Position numbers and translations under genes: made by a program. A DNA stretch of 64,000 nt, taken from the NCBI RefSeq assembly GCF_049316285.1, contig NZ_JBMOXA010000003.1, positions 124,001-188,000 on the forward strand, in the 5' to 3' direction. The stretch comes from Rhodoferax_B sp049316285. GTDB lineage: Bacteria; Pseudomonadota; Gammaproteobacteria; Burkholderiales; Burkholderiaceae_C. Below the pieces are notes generated by a model, which did not search any database, was not told where the DNA came from, and saw only the letters and a program-made list of their open reading frames with translations. Below are positions 1 to 8,040 of this stretch, piece after piece. Position 1 is the stretch's first letter; each line of letters starts with the position of its first letter.

Positions 1-781
1 GCTGCTGCTGTCGCATGACGTGACGGCGCTGGAGCAGGCCGAGGCGATGCGGCGAGACTTCGTTGCCAACGTCTCGCATGAGATTCGCACACCTTTGACG
101 GTGTTGTCGGGTTTTGTCGAAACGCTGCAGAACTTCCCGCTCGAAGAAGCCGAGCGGCGGCGCTACCTCGACCATATGGCGCAACAGGCCGACCGTATGC
201 AGTCGCTGGTGCAAGACTTGTTGACGCTGTCGCGTATCGAGGGCAGTCCCATGCCCGGCTCCAGCGACTGGATCAGTCTGCGCAAGCTTTACGCCGAATG
301 CACACACGAGGCGCAGGCCTTGTCGGCCTTGTTGACCGCAGGCAAGGGCAAGTCCCATATGCTGCATTTTGGACCGGTGCCTGAAGGCGAGATCAGCGGT
401 GTGTCCAGCGAACTGCAAAGCGCCATGTCCAACCTGGTGGGCAATGCCGTGCGCTACACCCCGGCGCCCGGGCGCATCGATGTGGAATGGCAAACCCAGG
501 CCGATGGACGCCTGGCGTTCTCCGTGCAAGACACCGGCCCGGGCATTGCGGCCGAGCACATCCCGCGTATCACCGAACGTTTCTACCGTGTCGACACCAG
601 CCGCTCGCGCGAGACCGGCGGCACAGGCCTGGGCCTGGCCATTGTGAAACACGTGCTGCAGCGCCATGGCGCCGAGTTACGTATCGAAAGCACGCTGGGG
701 CAGGGCTCACGCTTTGCGATTCTCTTTCCGGCAAACCGCCTGCGGCTGGCTACCAGCAAAGAAAAAGCGGTCTTGGCTTAA
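1..781 (+). CDS. phoR: Phosphate regulon-type sensor histidine kinase PhoR, C-terminal part (5' end outside window)
   Basis: This is the catalytic half of a membrane sensor kinase. The frame is open from base 2, so the true start lies upstream. It shows an H-box (NVSHEIRTPLTVL, His is the phospho-acceptor), an N-box (NLVGNAVRYTP), a G1 box (DTGPGI) and a G2 box (GGTGLGLAIVKHVLQRH), which is the full HisKA plus HATPase_c set. The H-box wording and the FVETLQ that follows are typical of PhoR, the kinase that signals phosphate limitation to PhoB. The missing N-terminus would hold the membrane anchor and PAS domain. phoB, expected upstream, is outside the window, so PhoR is likely but not proven. 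Its TAA touches the stop of the convergent MATE gene. Confidence 0.8.
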   Translation, partial: LLLSHDVTALEQAEAMRRDFVANVSHEIRTPLTVLSGFVETLQNFPLEEAERRRYLDHMAQQADRMQSLVQDLLTLSRIEGSPMPGSSDWISLRKLYAECTHEAQALSALLTAGKGKSHMLHFGPVPEGEISGVSSELQSAMSNLVGNAVRYTPAPGRIDVEWQTQADGRLAFSVQDTGPGIAAEHIPRITERFYRVDTSRSRETGGTGLGLAIVKHVLQRHGAELRIESTLGQGSRFAILFPANRLRLATSKEKAVLA

Positions 782-2182
782 TCAAGCTGCACTGATTGCT
801 TCGTCGCGGCGCACGGCGCGCGCTAGCGTAATTGCAAAAATGATAGCGGTTGCCGCCAGTGCTGCGGCGCTTGCAGCCCAAAAAGCTTCAGGCTTTTGCA
901 TGGCGGGCCAGGCACCTATGCCATGGTAGGCCAGCGCAAATCCACCCAGCAAACCCACGCCCCACAACATTACGCTGTAGACCAGCAATGGCCACAAGGT
1001 GATGCCATAACTGCGCAGCACAAACACCGCCACCGCCTGTATGGCATCGGCCAGGTGGTACAGCGCCACCCAGGCCAGCAGGCTGCTGGCGGTGAGTACC
1101 ACGGCGGGGCTGCGGCTATAGGCCTCGGCCAGCGGCACACGGGCCAGCCACATCGTGCCGGCCAACACCAGTGCACAGCCGCCGGCAAGCCAGAAACCGC
1201 TGCGCAGCGCGAGTTTGGCCAGGTCTGGCTGCCCAGCCCCACGCCAGTAGCTGACACGGGCGCTGGTGGCAATGCCCAGTGACAACGGCACCATGTACAA
1301 CACGGCGCCCACATTGGCGGCGATCTGGTGGCCGGCCGAGGCCACACTCCCCAAGCGCGCAATAAACAAGGCCATCAAGGTGAACGAGGTGACCTCCACC
1401 ATGATGGACAAGCCTCCTGGCAAGCCAAGGCGCAGCAAGGGGCCGAGTTGCTGCCTGTCCGGCGCCTCCAGCTTCTGCCATAACGCGTAGGGCCTGTAGA
1501 GTGGCTGGGTGCGCAGGTTGAAGATGGCCAGCATCAGCATGCCGTAGTTCACCAGCACCGTGGCCCAGGCGCAGCCCACGGCACCCTGCGCCTGCAGGCC
1601 CCAGCCACCAAAGGTGAACCATATGGAGAGCGGAATCTTCAGTGCCAGTGAACCGAGTTGCACCCAGGTCACCAGGCGCGGGCGGCCCAGCCCCTGGTTC
1701 AGCGTGCTGTAAACCCGAAACAGCAGCGCCGGTGGCAGGCCCAGCGCCAGCACCGCCAGGTAGCGGCTGACTTCTTGTTGCAGGTCTAGCGGCACCTCAG
1801 CCCAACGCAGCAGGGGGCCGGGGTTGAGCAGCAGCCAGATGCCCAACAAGCCGCCGACCAGGCAGATGTAGAGGGTTTGGCGCAAGGCCCGGCCCAGTTC
1901 CAAGGGACGGTTGGCGCCGTGAAATTGCGCCCAGATCGGCAGCATGGACTGCAGCATGCCGGTGAGCCCGACGTAGACGCTGACAAAGGTGGCCGAGCCG
2001 ACGGAGAGCGCTGCGAGGGCGTGTTCGGAGTAACGTCCGGCGACCACGGTGTCGGTCACGCCGAAGGCCATCACGGCCAATTGGCCCGCCAGCACGGTGG
2101 CCGCATGGCGGGCGATGGTGTTGCGCTCGGTGATGCCTTTTGCTGCGTGTTCGACGGCGCGCTTGGCGCCCGTGTCCGTCAA
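782..2182 (-). CDS. MATE-family multidrug/cation antiporter
   Basis: Integral membrane exporter of the multidrug and toxic compound extrusion family (NorM-like), about 466 residues with roughly 12 hydrophobic segments in two similar halves. The N-terminal part shows the usual MATE opening, with GQLAVMAFGVTDTVVAGRYS and then GSATFVSVYVGLTGMLQSMLPIWAQF-like helices. A longer frame reaches 2257, but I place the start at TTG 2182-2180 because it overlaps the stop of the upstream gene as TTGA and gives a normal MATE N-terminus. The Shine-Dalgarno is weak, so translational coupling to the upstream membrane protein gene is likely. Substrate cannot be told from sequence. Ends abut phoR tail to tail. 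Confidence 0.8.
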   Translation of the reverse strand: MTDTGAKRAVEHAAKGITERNTIARHAATVLAGQLAVMAFGVTDTVVAGRYSEHALAALSVGSATFVSVYVGLTGMLQSMLPIWAQFHGANRPLELGRALRQTLYICLVGGLLGIWLLLNPGPLLRWAEVPLDLQQEVSRYLAVLALGLPPALLFRVYSTLNQGLGRPRLVTWVQLGSLALKIPLSIWFTFGGWGLQAQGAVGCAWATVLVNYGMLMLAIFNLRTQPLYRPYALWQKLEAPDRQQLGPLLRLGLPGGLSIMVEVTSFTLMALFIARLGSVASAGHQIAANVGAVLYMVPLSLGIATSARVSYWRGAGQPDLAKLALRSGFWLAGGCALVLAGTMWLARVPLAEAYSRSPAVVLTASSLLAWVALYHLADAIQAVAVFVLRSYGITLWPLLVYSVMLWGVGLLGGFALAYHGIGAWPAMQKPEAFWAASAAALAATAIIFAITLARAVRRDEAISAA

Positions 2183-3930
2183 GGTCGCACGCGACGGTAC
2201 AGCTGCATATCGTCGTTGGTTTGTGTGCGCCGCTTCAGGTTGACACGCAGCTTCCACTGGGACATGTCAACGTGCTGCGGCAGCAAGCTCATGTCGGCGG
2301 GATCCACCAGCAGCCACTCACACTGTGCCTGGCGTCGCGCGGGCTGCAGCTTGATCTGGCCGTGGAACTTGAACGCGGCGATCTGTCCGCGGTCTAGTCC
2401 AAAACGTTCGACGCAGCTCTGCGGCGCCTCGGCCTGGATCACCGGCATGATGTGGCGCACCATGGGGGCGTAGCTGCGGGCGAAGTCGAGCGCCGGCATC
2501 CATAGCGTGGTGAGCAACAGCCAGCACAGCGCGGTGCCGCCGGCCGGCAGCACCAGGCTTTTCCAGATGGCTGAGCGGTGGCGCCCCACGCGCCATTTCA
2601 CCAGCCATGCCCAGCCCAGGGTCGCGGCCAGGGCCACGGCAAAGGCAAAGAGTGAAAACGTCGGTGTAAAGCCGGGCGCGAGCTTGGCCACGTTGGCGGC
2701 GGGCTGCTTGGGAAAACCGGTCTGCATCGCGATCCAGATCACCCAGATGCAAATCCCTGACACCGTGAAGAACAGCAGCGTGAACCAGTCGATCGCTGCC
2801 GCCACGGTGCGGCTCAAAGTGGGCAGCGCAAAGGCGGCCAGTGTGGCCAGCGCAGGCAGGGCCAGGAGCAGGGAGCGGTCGGCCGAGTGGGTTGTGATGG
2901 TGGTGCCCAGTCCCACGGCGACAAACAGCAGGGGCAGCATGAGATGGCGTCCCAGAGGGCCGCTGAACAGCTGCTTGCGCCAACGCCACAAGGTCCAGAG
3001 CGCCAGCGGCCAGACGGGCCAGACAAACCACAACAACAGGCGCAGCAGGCTGCCCCAGTCGCGCCATGTGGCTTGTGGCAGGTCTATGCGCCAAATCCAT
3101 TGGTTCCAGTGCCAGGCCAGGCCCGAGGCCACAAGCGTGACAGCCAGGACGTAAGCGGTCCAAGCCAGGCTGCGGTAGTCGGATGGTGTTTCCAGTGGCG
3201 CCCAGCCGGTGGCTTGCGCGGCCAAGGTGCGGCGCTCGTGGCGGTCCAGCACGGTGATCACCGATCCCCCCAGGCCCAGCCACGCGGCCATCGCGGGTGC
3301 GCCGGAAAGCGCCAGGCCTATCAGCCCCAGGGCAATCCCGATGGCGGGCACTACCAGCCGGTACGGCATGGCGGCCAGCGCGAAGAAGGTCAGCGAAGTG
3401 AAGCCAAGTTGTGCCAGTGCGGGCGTGGTTTCGTGTGAAAGCTGCGCCAGGCCCAAGCAGGCGATCAATGCCAGCAGACCGCCATCGGCCATGGCGCGCG
3501 CATAGTCGGCCGGATGGGCCTCACCACCAAAGGCGAATGCCACCGGCTGGGCGCTGGGGCTGCGGGCCAGGTAGTAGACGGCATACCAGGTGGCGACCAG
3601 GCTCAGTGTCAGTAGCAAGCCGAATGGAATACGGGCTGCAAAGTCGGGCGCCACAAAGGCCGGAGCCGATTGCATGGCCCACGCACCTAGCCAATAAGGC
3701 ACCAGGGCTTCAATTTCAGGTTGCAGCCCCTGCATGGACGGTTGAAACCAATCGCTGTGCCCCTGCGCCAACTCCAGCATATAGCCGAACGACATCATGT
3801 CGGATGTCTTCCACGGCTCGCGGCCAAAGAAGCCGGACAACACATAGGCGATGCAGAACAGCAACAGCGCCAGCCGGGGCAGACGGCGCACGGCGCTTTG
3901 CGCCACGATGGCAGGGGTTGGATGGTTCAC
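2179..3930 (-). CDS. Multispanning membrane protein resembling ArnT/PMT-type (GT-C) glycosyltransferases
   Basis: A 583-residue protein with many hydrophobic helices (from about residue 18, then dense segments to about 470) and a soluble C-terminal tail of roughly 100 residues. Near the N-terminus, after the first helix, is GFFGREPWKTSDMMSFGYML. Its position and acidic character resemble the first periplasmic loop of ArnT/PMT-family GT-C transferases, which carries the catalytic Asp/Glu. Such enzymes transfer sugars from polyprenyl carriers to lipid A or proteins, but the acceptor here is unknown. Start is GTG at 3930 with a poor ribosome site. The stop overlaps the MATE start, so the two are probably one transcript. 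Family membership is inferred from topology and one loop only. Confidence 0.55.
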   Translation of the reverse strand: MNHPTPAIVAQSAVRRLPRLALLLFCIAYVLSGFFGREPWKTSDMMSFGYMLELAQGHSDWFQPSMQGLQPEIEALVPYWLGAWAMQSAPAFVAPDFAARIPFGLLLTLSLVATWYAVYYLARSPSAQPVAFAFGGEAHPADYARAMADGGLLALIACLGLAQLSHETTPALAQLGFTSLTFFALAAMPYRLVVPAIGIALGLIGLALSGAPAMAAWLGLGGSVITVLDRHERRTLAAQATGWAPLETPSDYRSLAWTAYVLAVTLVASGLAWHWNQWIWRIDLPQATWRDWGSLLRLLLWFVWPVWPLALWTLWRWRKQLFSGPLGRHLMLPLLFVAVGLGTTITTHSADRSLLLALPALATLAAFALPTLSRTVAAAIDWFTLLFFTVSGICIWVIWIAMQTGFPKQPAANVAKLAPGFTPTFSLFAFAVALAATLGWAWLVKWRVGRHRSAIWKSLVLPAGGTALCWLLLTTLWMPALDFARSYAPMVRHIMPVIQAEAPQSCVERFGLDRGQIAAFKFHGQIKLQPARRQAQCEWLLVDPADMSLLPQHVDMSQWKLRVNLKRRTQTNDDMQLYRRVRP

Positions 3931-4063
3931 AGAAGTCGCAATGTAATGTGTTGGTGTGCAGGCGTCAGAAAAACCGCCGAATTTTGCCTGAGCGCGTGCG
4001 CTGGGGCAGTGCGGGCATACATCAGCGCTTGGGATTGCCAGGCTTGTGAATCAGGCAGGCAAC

Positions 4064-4100
4064 AAAAAAGGCAGCGCGGTAAACACCGGGCTGCCTTTTT
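4064..4100 (-). terminator. Intrinsic terminator after rpmE2 (reads on both strands)
   Basis: An 11-base inverted repeat AAAAAGGCAGC / GCTGCCTTTTT flanks a smaller inner stem (CGGT/ACCG). Reading on the minus strand it follows the rpmE2 stop by about 16 bases and ends in a T run. Because A and T tracts flank both arms it could also stop plus-strand transcription. It separates the rho-rpmE2 unit from the downstream membrane protein genes. Confidence 0.8.
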
Positions 4101-4115
4101 GGGGGAGGCAAACGC

Positions 4116-4388
4116 TTATTCTGCAGCCTTGGCGGTAGCGCCAGTCTTGCCGAAACGGTTGCGGAAGCGCTCCACGCGGCCACCCATGTTGTCCACAGAC
4201 TTTTGCGTGCCGGTGTAGAAGGGGTGCGACTCGCTGGAGGTATCGAGCTTGTACAGCGGCAGTTCGCGGCCGTCATCCAGCTTGATGGTTTCCTTGGTGT
4301 TGACGCACGAGCGGGTCACAAACTTGAAGTTGTTGGACAAGTCCAGGAAGCAAACTTCGCGGTAGTTAGGGTGAATGCCGTCTTTCAT
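4116..4388 (-). CDS. rpmE2: 50S ribosomal protein L31 type B
   Basis: A 90-residue ribosomal protein of the large subunit. It starts MKDGIHPNYREVCFLDLS and contains SESHPFYTGTQK, the L31 signature. It lacks the zinc-binding cysteine arrangement of type A L31 and has the longer type B length, so it is the zinc-independent paralogue often expressed under zinc limitation. Start ATG 4388 is supported by AAGGA a few bases upstream; the longer frame to 4511 has no conserved sequence. It lies immediately downstream of rho, a common order in beta-proteobacteria. No obvious Zur box was recognised. A strong terminator follows. Confidence 0.95.
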   Translation of the reverse strand: MKDGIHPNYREVCFLDLSNNFKFVTRSCVNTKETIKLDDGRELPLYKLDTSSESHPFYTGTQKSVDNMGGRVERFRNRFGKTGATAKAAE

Positions 4389-4475
4389 GTTTTTTCCTTG
4401 TTCAGTTGCGCTAGCCGGTCGTGCCCTGCGTAATCGATTTACACATGGAAAAGCACGGCCACTTTTCGCGAATAG

Positions 4476-4501
4476 CCTGCGATTATGGCATAAATCGCAG
4501 G
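4476..4501 (-). terminator. Hairpin downstream of rho
   Basis: A perfect 9-bp stem (CCTGCGATT / AATCGCAGG) with an 8-base loop lies about 20 bases after the rho stop. There is no clear U tract after it, so it may be a weak terminator or an mRNA-stabilising 3' hairpin. It sits in the rpmE2 upstream region and could also influence rpmE2 expression. Confidence 0.35.
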
Positions 4502-4522
4502 GCGTATGCAATTTCGGTTGCC

Positions 4523-5785
4523 TTAGCCGCCGCGGCGCATCATGTCGAAGAATTCGACATTGGTCTTGGTGGCCTTCATGTTCTTCAACATGAGTTCCAT
4601 TGATTCGATTTCGTCCATGTTGTACATGAACTGACGCAGGATGCGGCTCTTCTGCAGGATCTCGGGGGCCAGCAGCAACTCTTCGCGGCGCGTGCCGCTG
4701 CGGTTGAGCTGGATCGACGGAAACACGCGTTTTTCGTACAGCCGGCGGTCCAGGTGGATTTCGCAGTTGCCCGTGCCCTTGAATTCTTCAAAGATCACTT
4801 CGTCCATGCGGCTGCCGGTGTCGACCAGGGCCGTGGCGATGATGGTCAGCGAGCCGCCTTCTTCGACGTTGCGCGCCGCACCCAGGAAACGCTTGGGGCG
4901 TTGCAAGGCGTTGGAGTCCACGCCGCCGGTCAACACTTTGCCGGAAGAGGGCACAACGTTGTTGTAGGCGCGGGCCAGGCGGGTGATGGAGTCGAGCAGG
5001 ATCACCACGTCTTTTTTTAGTTCGACCAGGCGCTTGGCGCGCTCGATCACCATCTCGGCCACGTGCACGTGGCGTGCTGCAGGTTCGTCAAAGGTGGAGG
5101 CAATCACCTCGCCCTTGACCGAGCGCTGCATTTCCGTCACTTCTTCGGGGCGCTCGTCCACCAGCAAGACCATCATGTGGCTGTTGGGGTAGTTGGCCGC
5201 GATGGCGTGGGCGATGTGCTGCATCATCACCGTCTTGCCGCTCTTGGGCGGGGCCACCAGCAAGGCGCGCTGGCCTTTGCCTATGGGCGCGACGATGTCG
5301 ATGATGCGGCCGGTGATGTTTTCATCACCCTTGATGTCGCGCTCGAGTTTCATCTGTTCCTTGGGGAACAGCGGCGTCAAGTTTTCAAACAGCACCTTGT
5401 GCTTGTTTTCTTCGGGCCCGCCACCGTTGACCTTGTCGAGCTTGTTCAGTGCAAAGTAACGCTCACCGTCCTTGGGCGTGCGCACCTCGCCTTCGATCAT
5501 GTCGCCGGTGTGCAGATTGAAACGACGCACCTGGCTGGGGCTGATGTAGATGTCGTCGGTGCTGGCGGTGTAGCTGGTGTCGGGGCTGCGCAGAAAGCCA
5601 AAACCGTCGGGCAAGATCTCCAGCACACCATCGGCAATGATTTGCTCGCCGGTACGGGCGCGCTTTTTGATGATGGCAAACATCAGCTCCTGCTTGCGCA
5701 TGCGGCCAGTGTTCTCAATCTCAAGCTCTTCGGCCTGTTTGAGGACTTCAGACACGTGCAGTGCCTTGAGTTCGTTTAAGTGCAT
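4523..5785 (-). CDS. rho: Transcription termination factor Rho
   Basis: Hexameric RNA-dependent ATPase that ends transcription at rut-containing transcripts. Its 420 residues match the family length. The N-terminal helical part (MHLNELKALHVSEVLKQAEE) and the cold-shock-like RNA-binding fold (DGFGFLRSPDTSYTASTDDIY, about 60-80) are followed by the P-loop APPKSGKT (about 178-185), the Walker B region (VVILLDSITRLARAYN) and the Q-loop (SSGKVLTGGVDSNAL). Start ATG 5785 has GGAG at good spacing. It lies downstream of trxA, as in many proteobacteria. In E. coli rho is autoregulated by Rho-dependent attenuation in its leader; the 185-base trxA-rho gap leaves room for this but no specific site can be assigned. 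Confidence 0.98.
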   Translation of the reverse strand: MHLNELKALHVSEVLKQAEELEIENTGRMRKQELMFAIIKKRARTGEQIIADGVLEILPDGFGFLRSPDTSYTASTDDIYISPSQVRRFNLHTGDMIEGEVRTPKDGERYFALNKLDKVNGGGPEENKHKVLFENLTPLFPKEQMKLERDIKGDENITGRIIDIVAPIGKGQRALLVAPPKSGKTVMMQHIAHAIAANYPNSHMMVLLVDERPEEVTEMQRSVKGEVIASTFDEPAARHVHVAEMVIERAKRLVELKKDVVILLDSITRLARAYNNVVPSSGKVLTGGVDSNALQRPKRFLGAARNVEEGGSLTIIATALVDTGSRMDEVIFEEFKGTGNCEIHLDRRLYEKRVFPSIQLNRSGTRREELLLAPEILQKSRILRQFMYNMDEIESMELMLKNMKATKTNVEFFDMMRRGG

Positions 5786-5930
5786 GGAGTGACTCCGGAA
5801 GGGAGTTCAAAGAAGAAAATTCGGGGGGGTTTTGAGGAGGCTAGAGGGGCCTCACAAACCGGGTGCTCGAGCCAAGCTGCCCAAGGCAGTCATCAGCGAG
5901 TTGACAGATTATGACAGGAAAATTCTAGGA

Positions 5931-5959
5931 GCCAAAACCGTCGTCGCGACGGTTTTGGC
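5931..5959 (-). terminator. Hairpin between trxA and rho
   Basis: A perfect 13-bp inverted repeat (GCCAAAACCGTCG / CGACGGTTTTGGC, 3-base loop) lies 11 bases after the trxA stop. The following minus-strand sequence is A/T-rich but has only short T tracts, so termination may be partial, leaving some read-through into rho. Confidence 0.5.
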
Positions 5960-5970
5960 GAGCGTGCCAA

Positions 5971-6303
5971 TCAGGCCAGTTGCTGGTCGATGAAGGCCGT
6001 CAATTGGGCCTTGTTCATGGCGCCGACCTTGGTGGCCGCCAATTCGCCGCCCTTGAACAACATCAGCGTGGGGATGCCACGGATGCCGAACTTGGCGGGG
6101 ATGTCGCGGTTTTCGTCGACATTCATTTTGGCGATCTGCAGCTTGCCTTGGTAGCCGGTGGCCACTTCGTCCAAGATGGGGGCAATCATTTTGCAAGGGC
6201 CGCACCACTCGGCCCAGTAATCCACGAGCACGGGCGTGTCGGATTTCAATACGTCGGATTCAAAAGTCGCGTCGGATATGTGTTTGATGAGTTCGCTTGC
6301 CAT
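5971..6303 (-). CDS. trxA: Thioredoxin 1
   Basis: Small cytoplasmic disulfide reductase, 110 residues, recycled by NADPH-thioredoxin reductase. It carries the active site WCGPCK (Cys34/Cys37) and the later cis-Pro region IRGIPTLMLFKGGE. The sequence opens MASELIKHISDATFESDVL, as in beta-proteobacterial TrxA. Start ATG 6303 has a good ribosome site (AAGGAAAT, five bases away). It is transcribed toward rho. Confidence 0.97.
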   Translation of the reverse strand: MASELIKHISDATFESDVLKSDTPVLVDYWAEWCGPCKMIAPILDEVATGYQGKLQIAKMNVDENRDIPAKFGIRGIPTLMLFKGGELAATKVGAMNKAQLTAFIDQQLA

Positions 6304-6591
6304 GGGATTTCCTTAAGGGGCAGAGTGCTGGTACGACTAAGGTTGCGGCATTGTGACAGAAACCAATAGCCGTCTAGGTGGCCCATTTTGCTATCGGCAC
6401 CATAGCGTAAATGTAATGCTTGGCGACGTTTTTTGCAGGAGCGCCGTAAATCCGTGCGTAGCAACCACGCAGCCAATGCAGGCTCTGAGCCACTACCTAA
6501 AACAGAGCATTTTTCAAGATGCTTTGTTTCCGGGCTTGCCAGGGTGTTGCTGGGCCTGACAATCCACGGTTTGAATCAGCAGGGTTTTGAC

Positions 6592-7899
6592 GTGAATAGT
6601 GATGAAAGCCGGGCCGTGTGGCCCGATAAACAGTCGGCCGTGGTCATAGGGGCTGGTCCTGCGGGATTGATGGCGGCTGAAGTGTTGGCCCAGGCCGGCA
6701 AAACCGTGCACGTGTTTGATGCCATGCCATCGGTGGGACGCAAGTTTCTGCTGGCAGGCAAGGGCGGCTTGAATCTCACACACTCTGAGCCCATGGCGCA
6801 GTTTGCCTCACGTTTTGGCGCGCGCCAGGCGCAGGTGCAGCCCTGGCTGGATGAAATGGACGCGGCTCAACTGCGCGATTGGGCACAGGGTTTGGGGGTG
6901 GAGACTTTTGTCGGCACCTCTGGCCGGGTGTTCCCGGTCAGCATGAAGTCGGCACCGCTGCTGCGCGCCTGGCTGCAACGCTTGCGTGCGGCGGGTGTGG
7001 TGTTTCATATGCGTCACCGTTGGACGGGTTGGGACAATGCGGGCCAGTGGACTTTCGCGGCGCCCGATGGGGCCCAGGTCAGCATGCAGGCGGGCGCCGT
7101 GGTGCTGGCCTTTGGCGGCGGCAGTTGGGCGCGCCTGGGTTCCGATGGCGCGTGGGTGTCGCTGCTGCAGGGTCGGGGCGTGGCCGTGTCTGCGTTGAAA
7201 CCAGCCAATTGCGGCTTTGATGTGGGTGTACCCGAGGGTGTGCCAGACCGTCCCGCCTTGGGCTGGAGTGAGCACTTTGCCACGCGTTTTGCGGGCCAGC
7301 CCTTCAAGACCGTGGCCATTTCCTGCATCGGCGCAGACGGCAGCACCTTCAGCCGCAGGGGCGAATTTGTCGCTACCGCCGCCGGGATTGAAGGCAGCCT
7401 GGTGTATGCCGCGTCTGCCTTGTTGCGTGATGCCATTGCGGCCCAGGGCCATGCGCTGCTGCAGCTGGATTTGCTGCCGGGCAAGACCGATGCGCAGGTG
7501 TTGGCCGAAGTCAGCCATCCGCGTGGTTCGCGTTCTTTGTCCAGTCATTTGAAGAGCCGTTTGGGTCTGGACGGCATCAAGCTGGCCTTGCTCAACGAAC
7601 GCCTGAGCAAGCAGCAGATGCACGACCCGGCCGTGCTGGCACGCAGCATCAAAGCCTTGCCGCTGCACCTGCTGGCCGCACGGCCGATCGACGAAGCCAT
7701 CAGCAGCGCCGGTGGTATTCCGTTCGAGGCCATGGATGCGCAGTTGATGCTGCAGGCCTTGCCCGGTGTGTTCTGCGCGGGCGAGATGATCGATTGGGAA
7801 GCTCCTACAGGCGGCTATTTGTTGACGGCCAGCATGGCCAGTGGGCGTGTGGCCGGGCGTGGCGCGCTGCAGTTTTTGAATCAATCTGCACCGTCTTAG
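6592..7899 (+). CDS. HI0933-like NAD(P)/FAD-dependent oxidoreductase (TIGR03862 type)
   Basis: Flavoprotein of about 435 residues. The N-terminal dinucleotide fold is seen in VVIGAGPAGLMAAEVLAQAG, followed by GRKFLLAGKGGLNLTHSEP, the hallmark of the HI0933/BaiN-like family. Near the C-terminus are FCAGEMIDWEAPTGGYLLTASMASG-type residues that close the FAD site. Family members are soluble flavoproteins mostly of unknown reaction. The open frame extends to TTG 6433, but the upstream residues are not conserved; GTG 6592, preceded by an AGGG about 8 bases away, gives a normal N-terminus. Divergent from trxA, with about 290 bases between starts. Confidence 0.8.
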   Translation: MNSDESRAVWPDKQSAVVIGAGPAGLMAAEVLAQAGKTVHVFDAMPSVGRKFLLAGKGGLNLTHSEPMAQFASRFGARQAQVQPWLDEMDAAQLRDWAQGLGVETFVGTSGRVFPVSMKSAPLLRAWLQRLRAAGVVFHMRHRWTGWDNAGQWTFAAPDGAQVSMQAGAVVLAFGGGSWARLGSDGAWVSLLQGRGVAVSALKPANCGFDVGVPEGVPDRPALGWSEHFATRFAGQPFKTVAISCIGADGSTFSRRGEFVATAAGIEGSLVYAASALLRDAIAAQGHALLQLDLLPGKTDAQVLAEVSHPRGSRSLSSHLKSRLGLDGIKLALLNERLSKQQMHDPAVLARSIKALPLHLLAARPIDEAISSAGGIPFEAMDAQLMLQALPGVFCAGEMIDWEAPTGGYLLTASMASGRVAGRGALQFLNQSAPS

Positions 7900-8040
7900 G
7901 GCACGGAATCGCTGTCTGGCTGTGCCAGGCTTGCTATTGTTTGCTTTAGTTACCAAAATCAGGCAGCGCCTTGGTGAAGAGCTCTGTGGTGTGAATCAAT
8001 GCGGCCCGTGCCGCAACCCAGGCGCAACCAAGGATGCAGC

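Noticed and set aside
6808..7956. Minus-strand frame opposite the flavoprotein gene
   Set aside because: Low-complexity shadow sequence; the plus-strand frame has clear FAD motifs.
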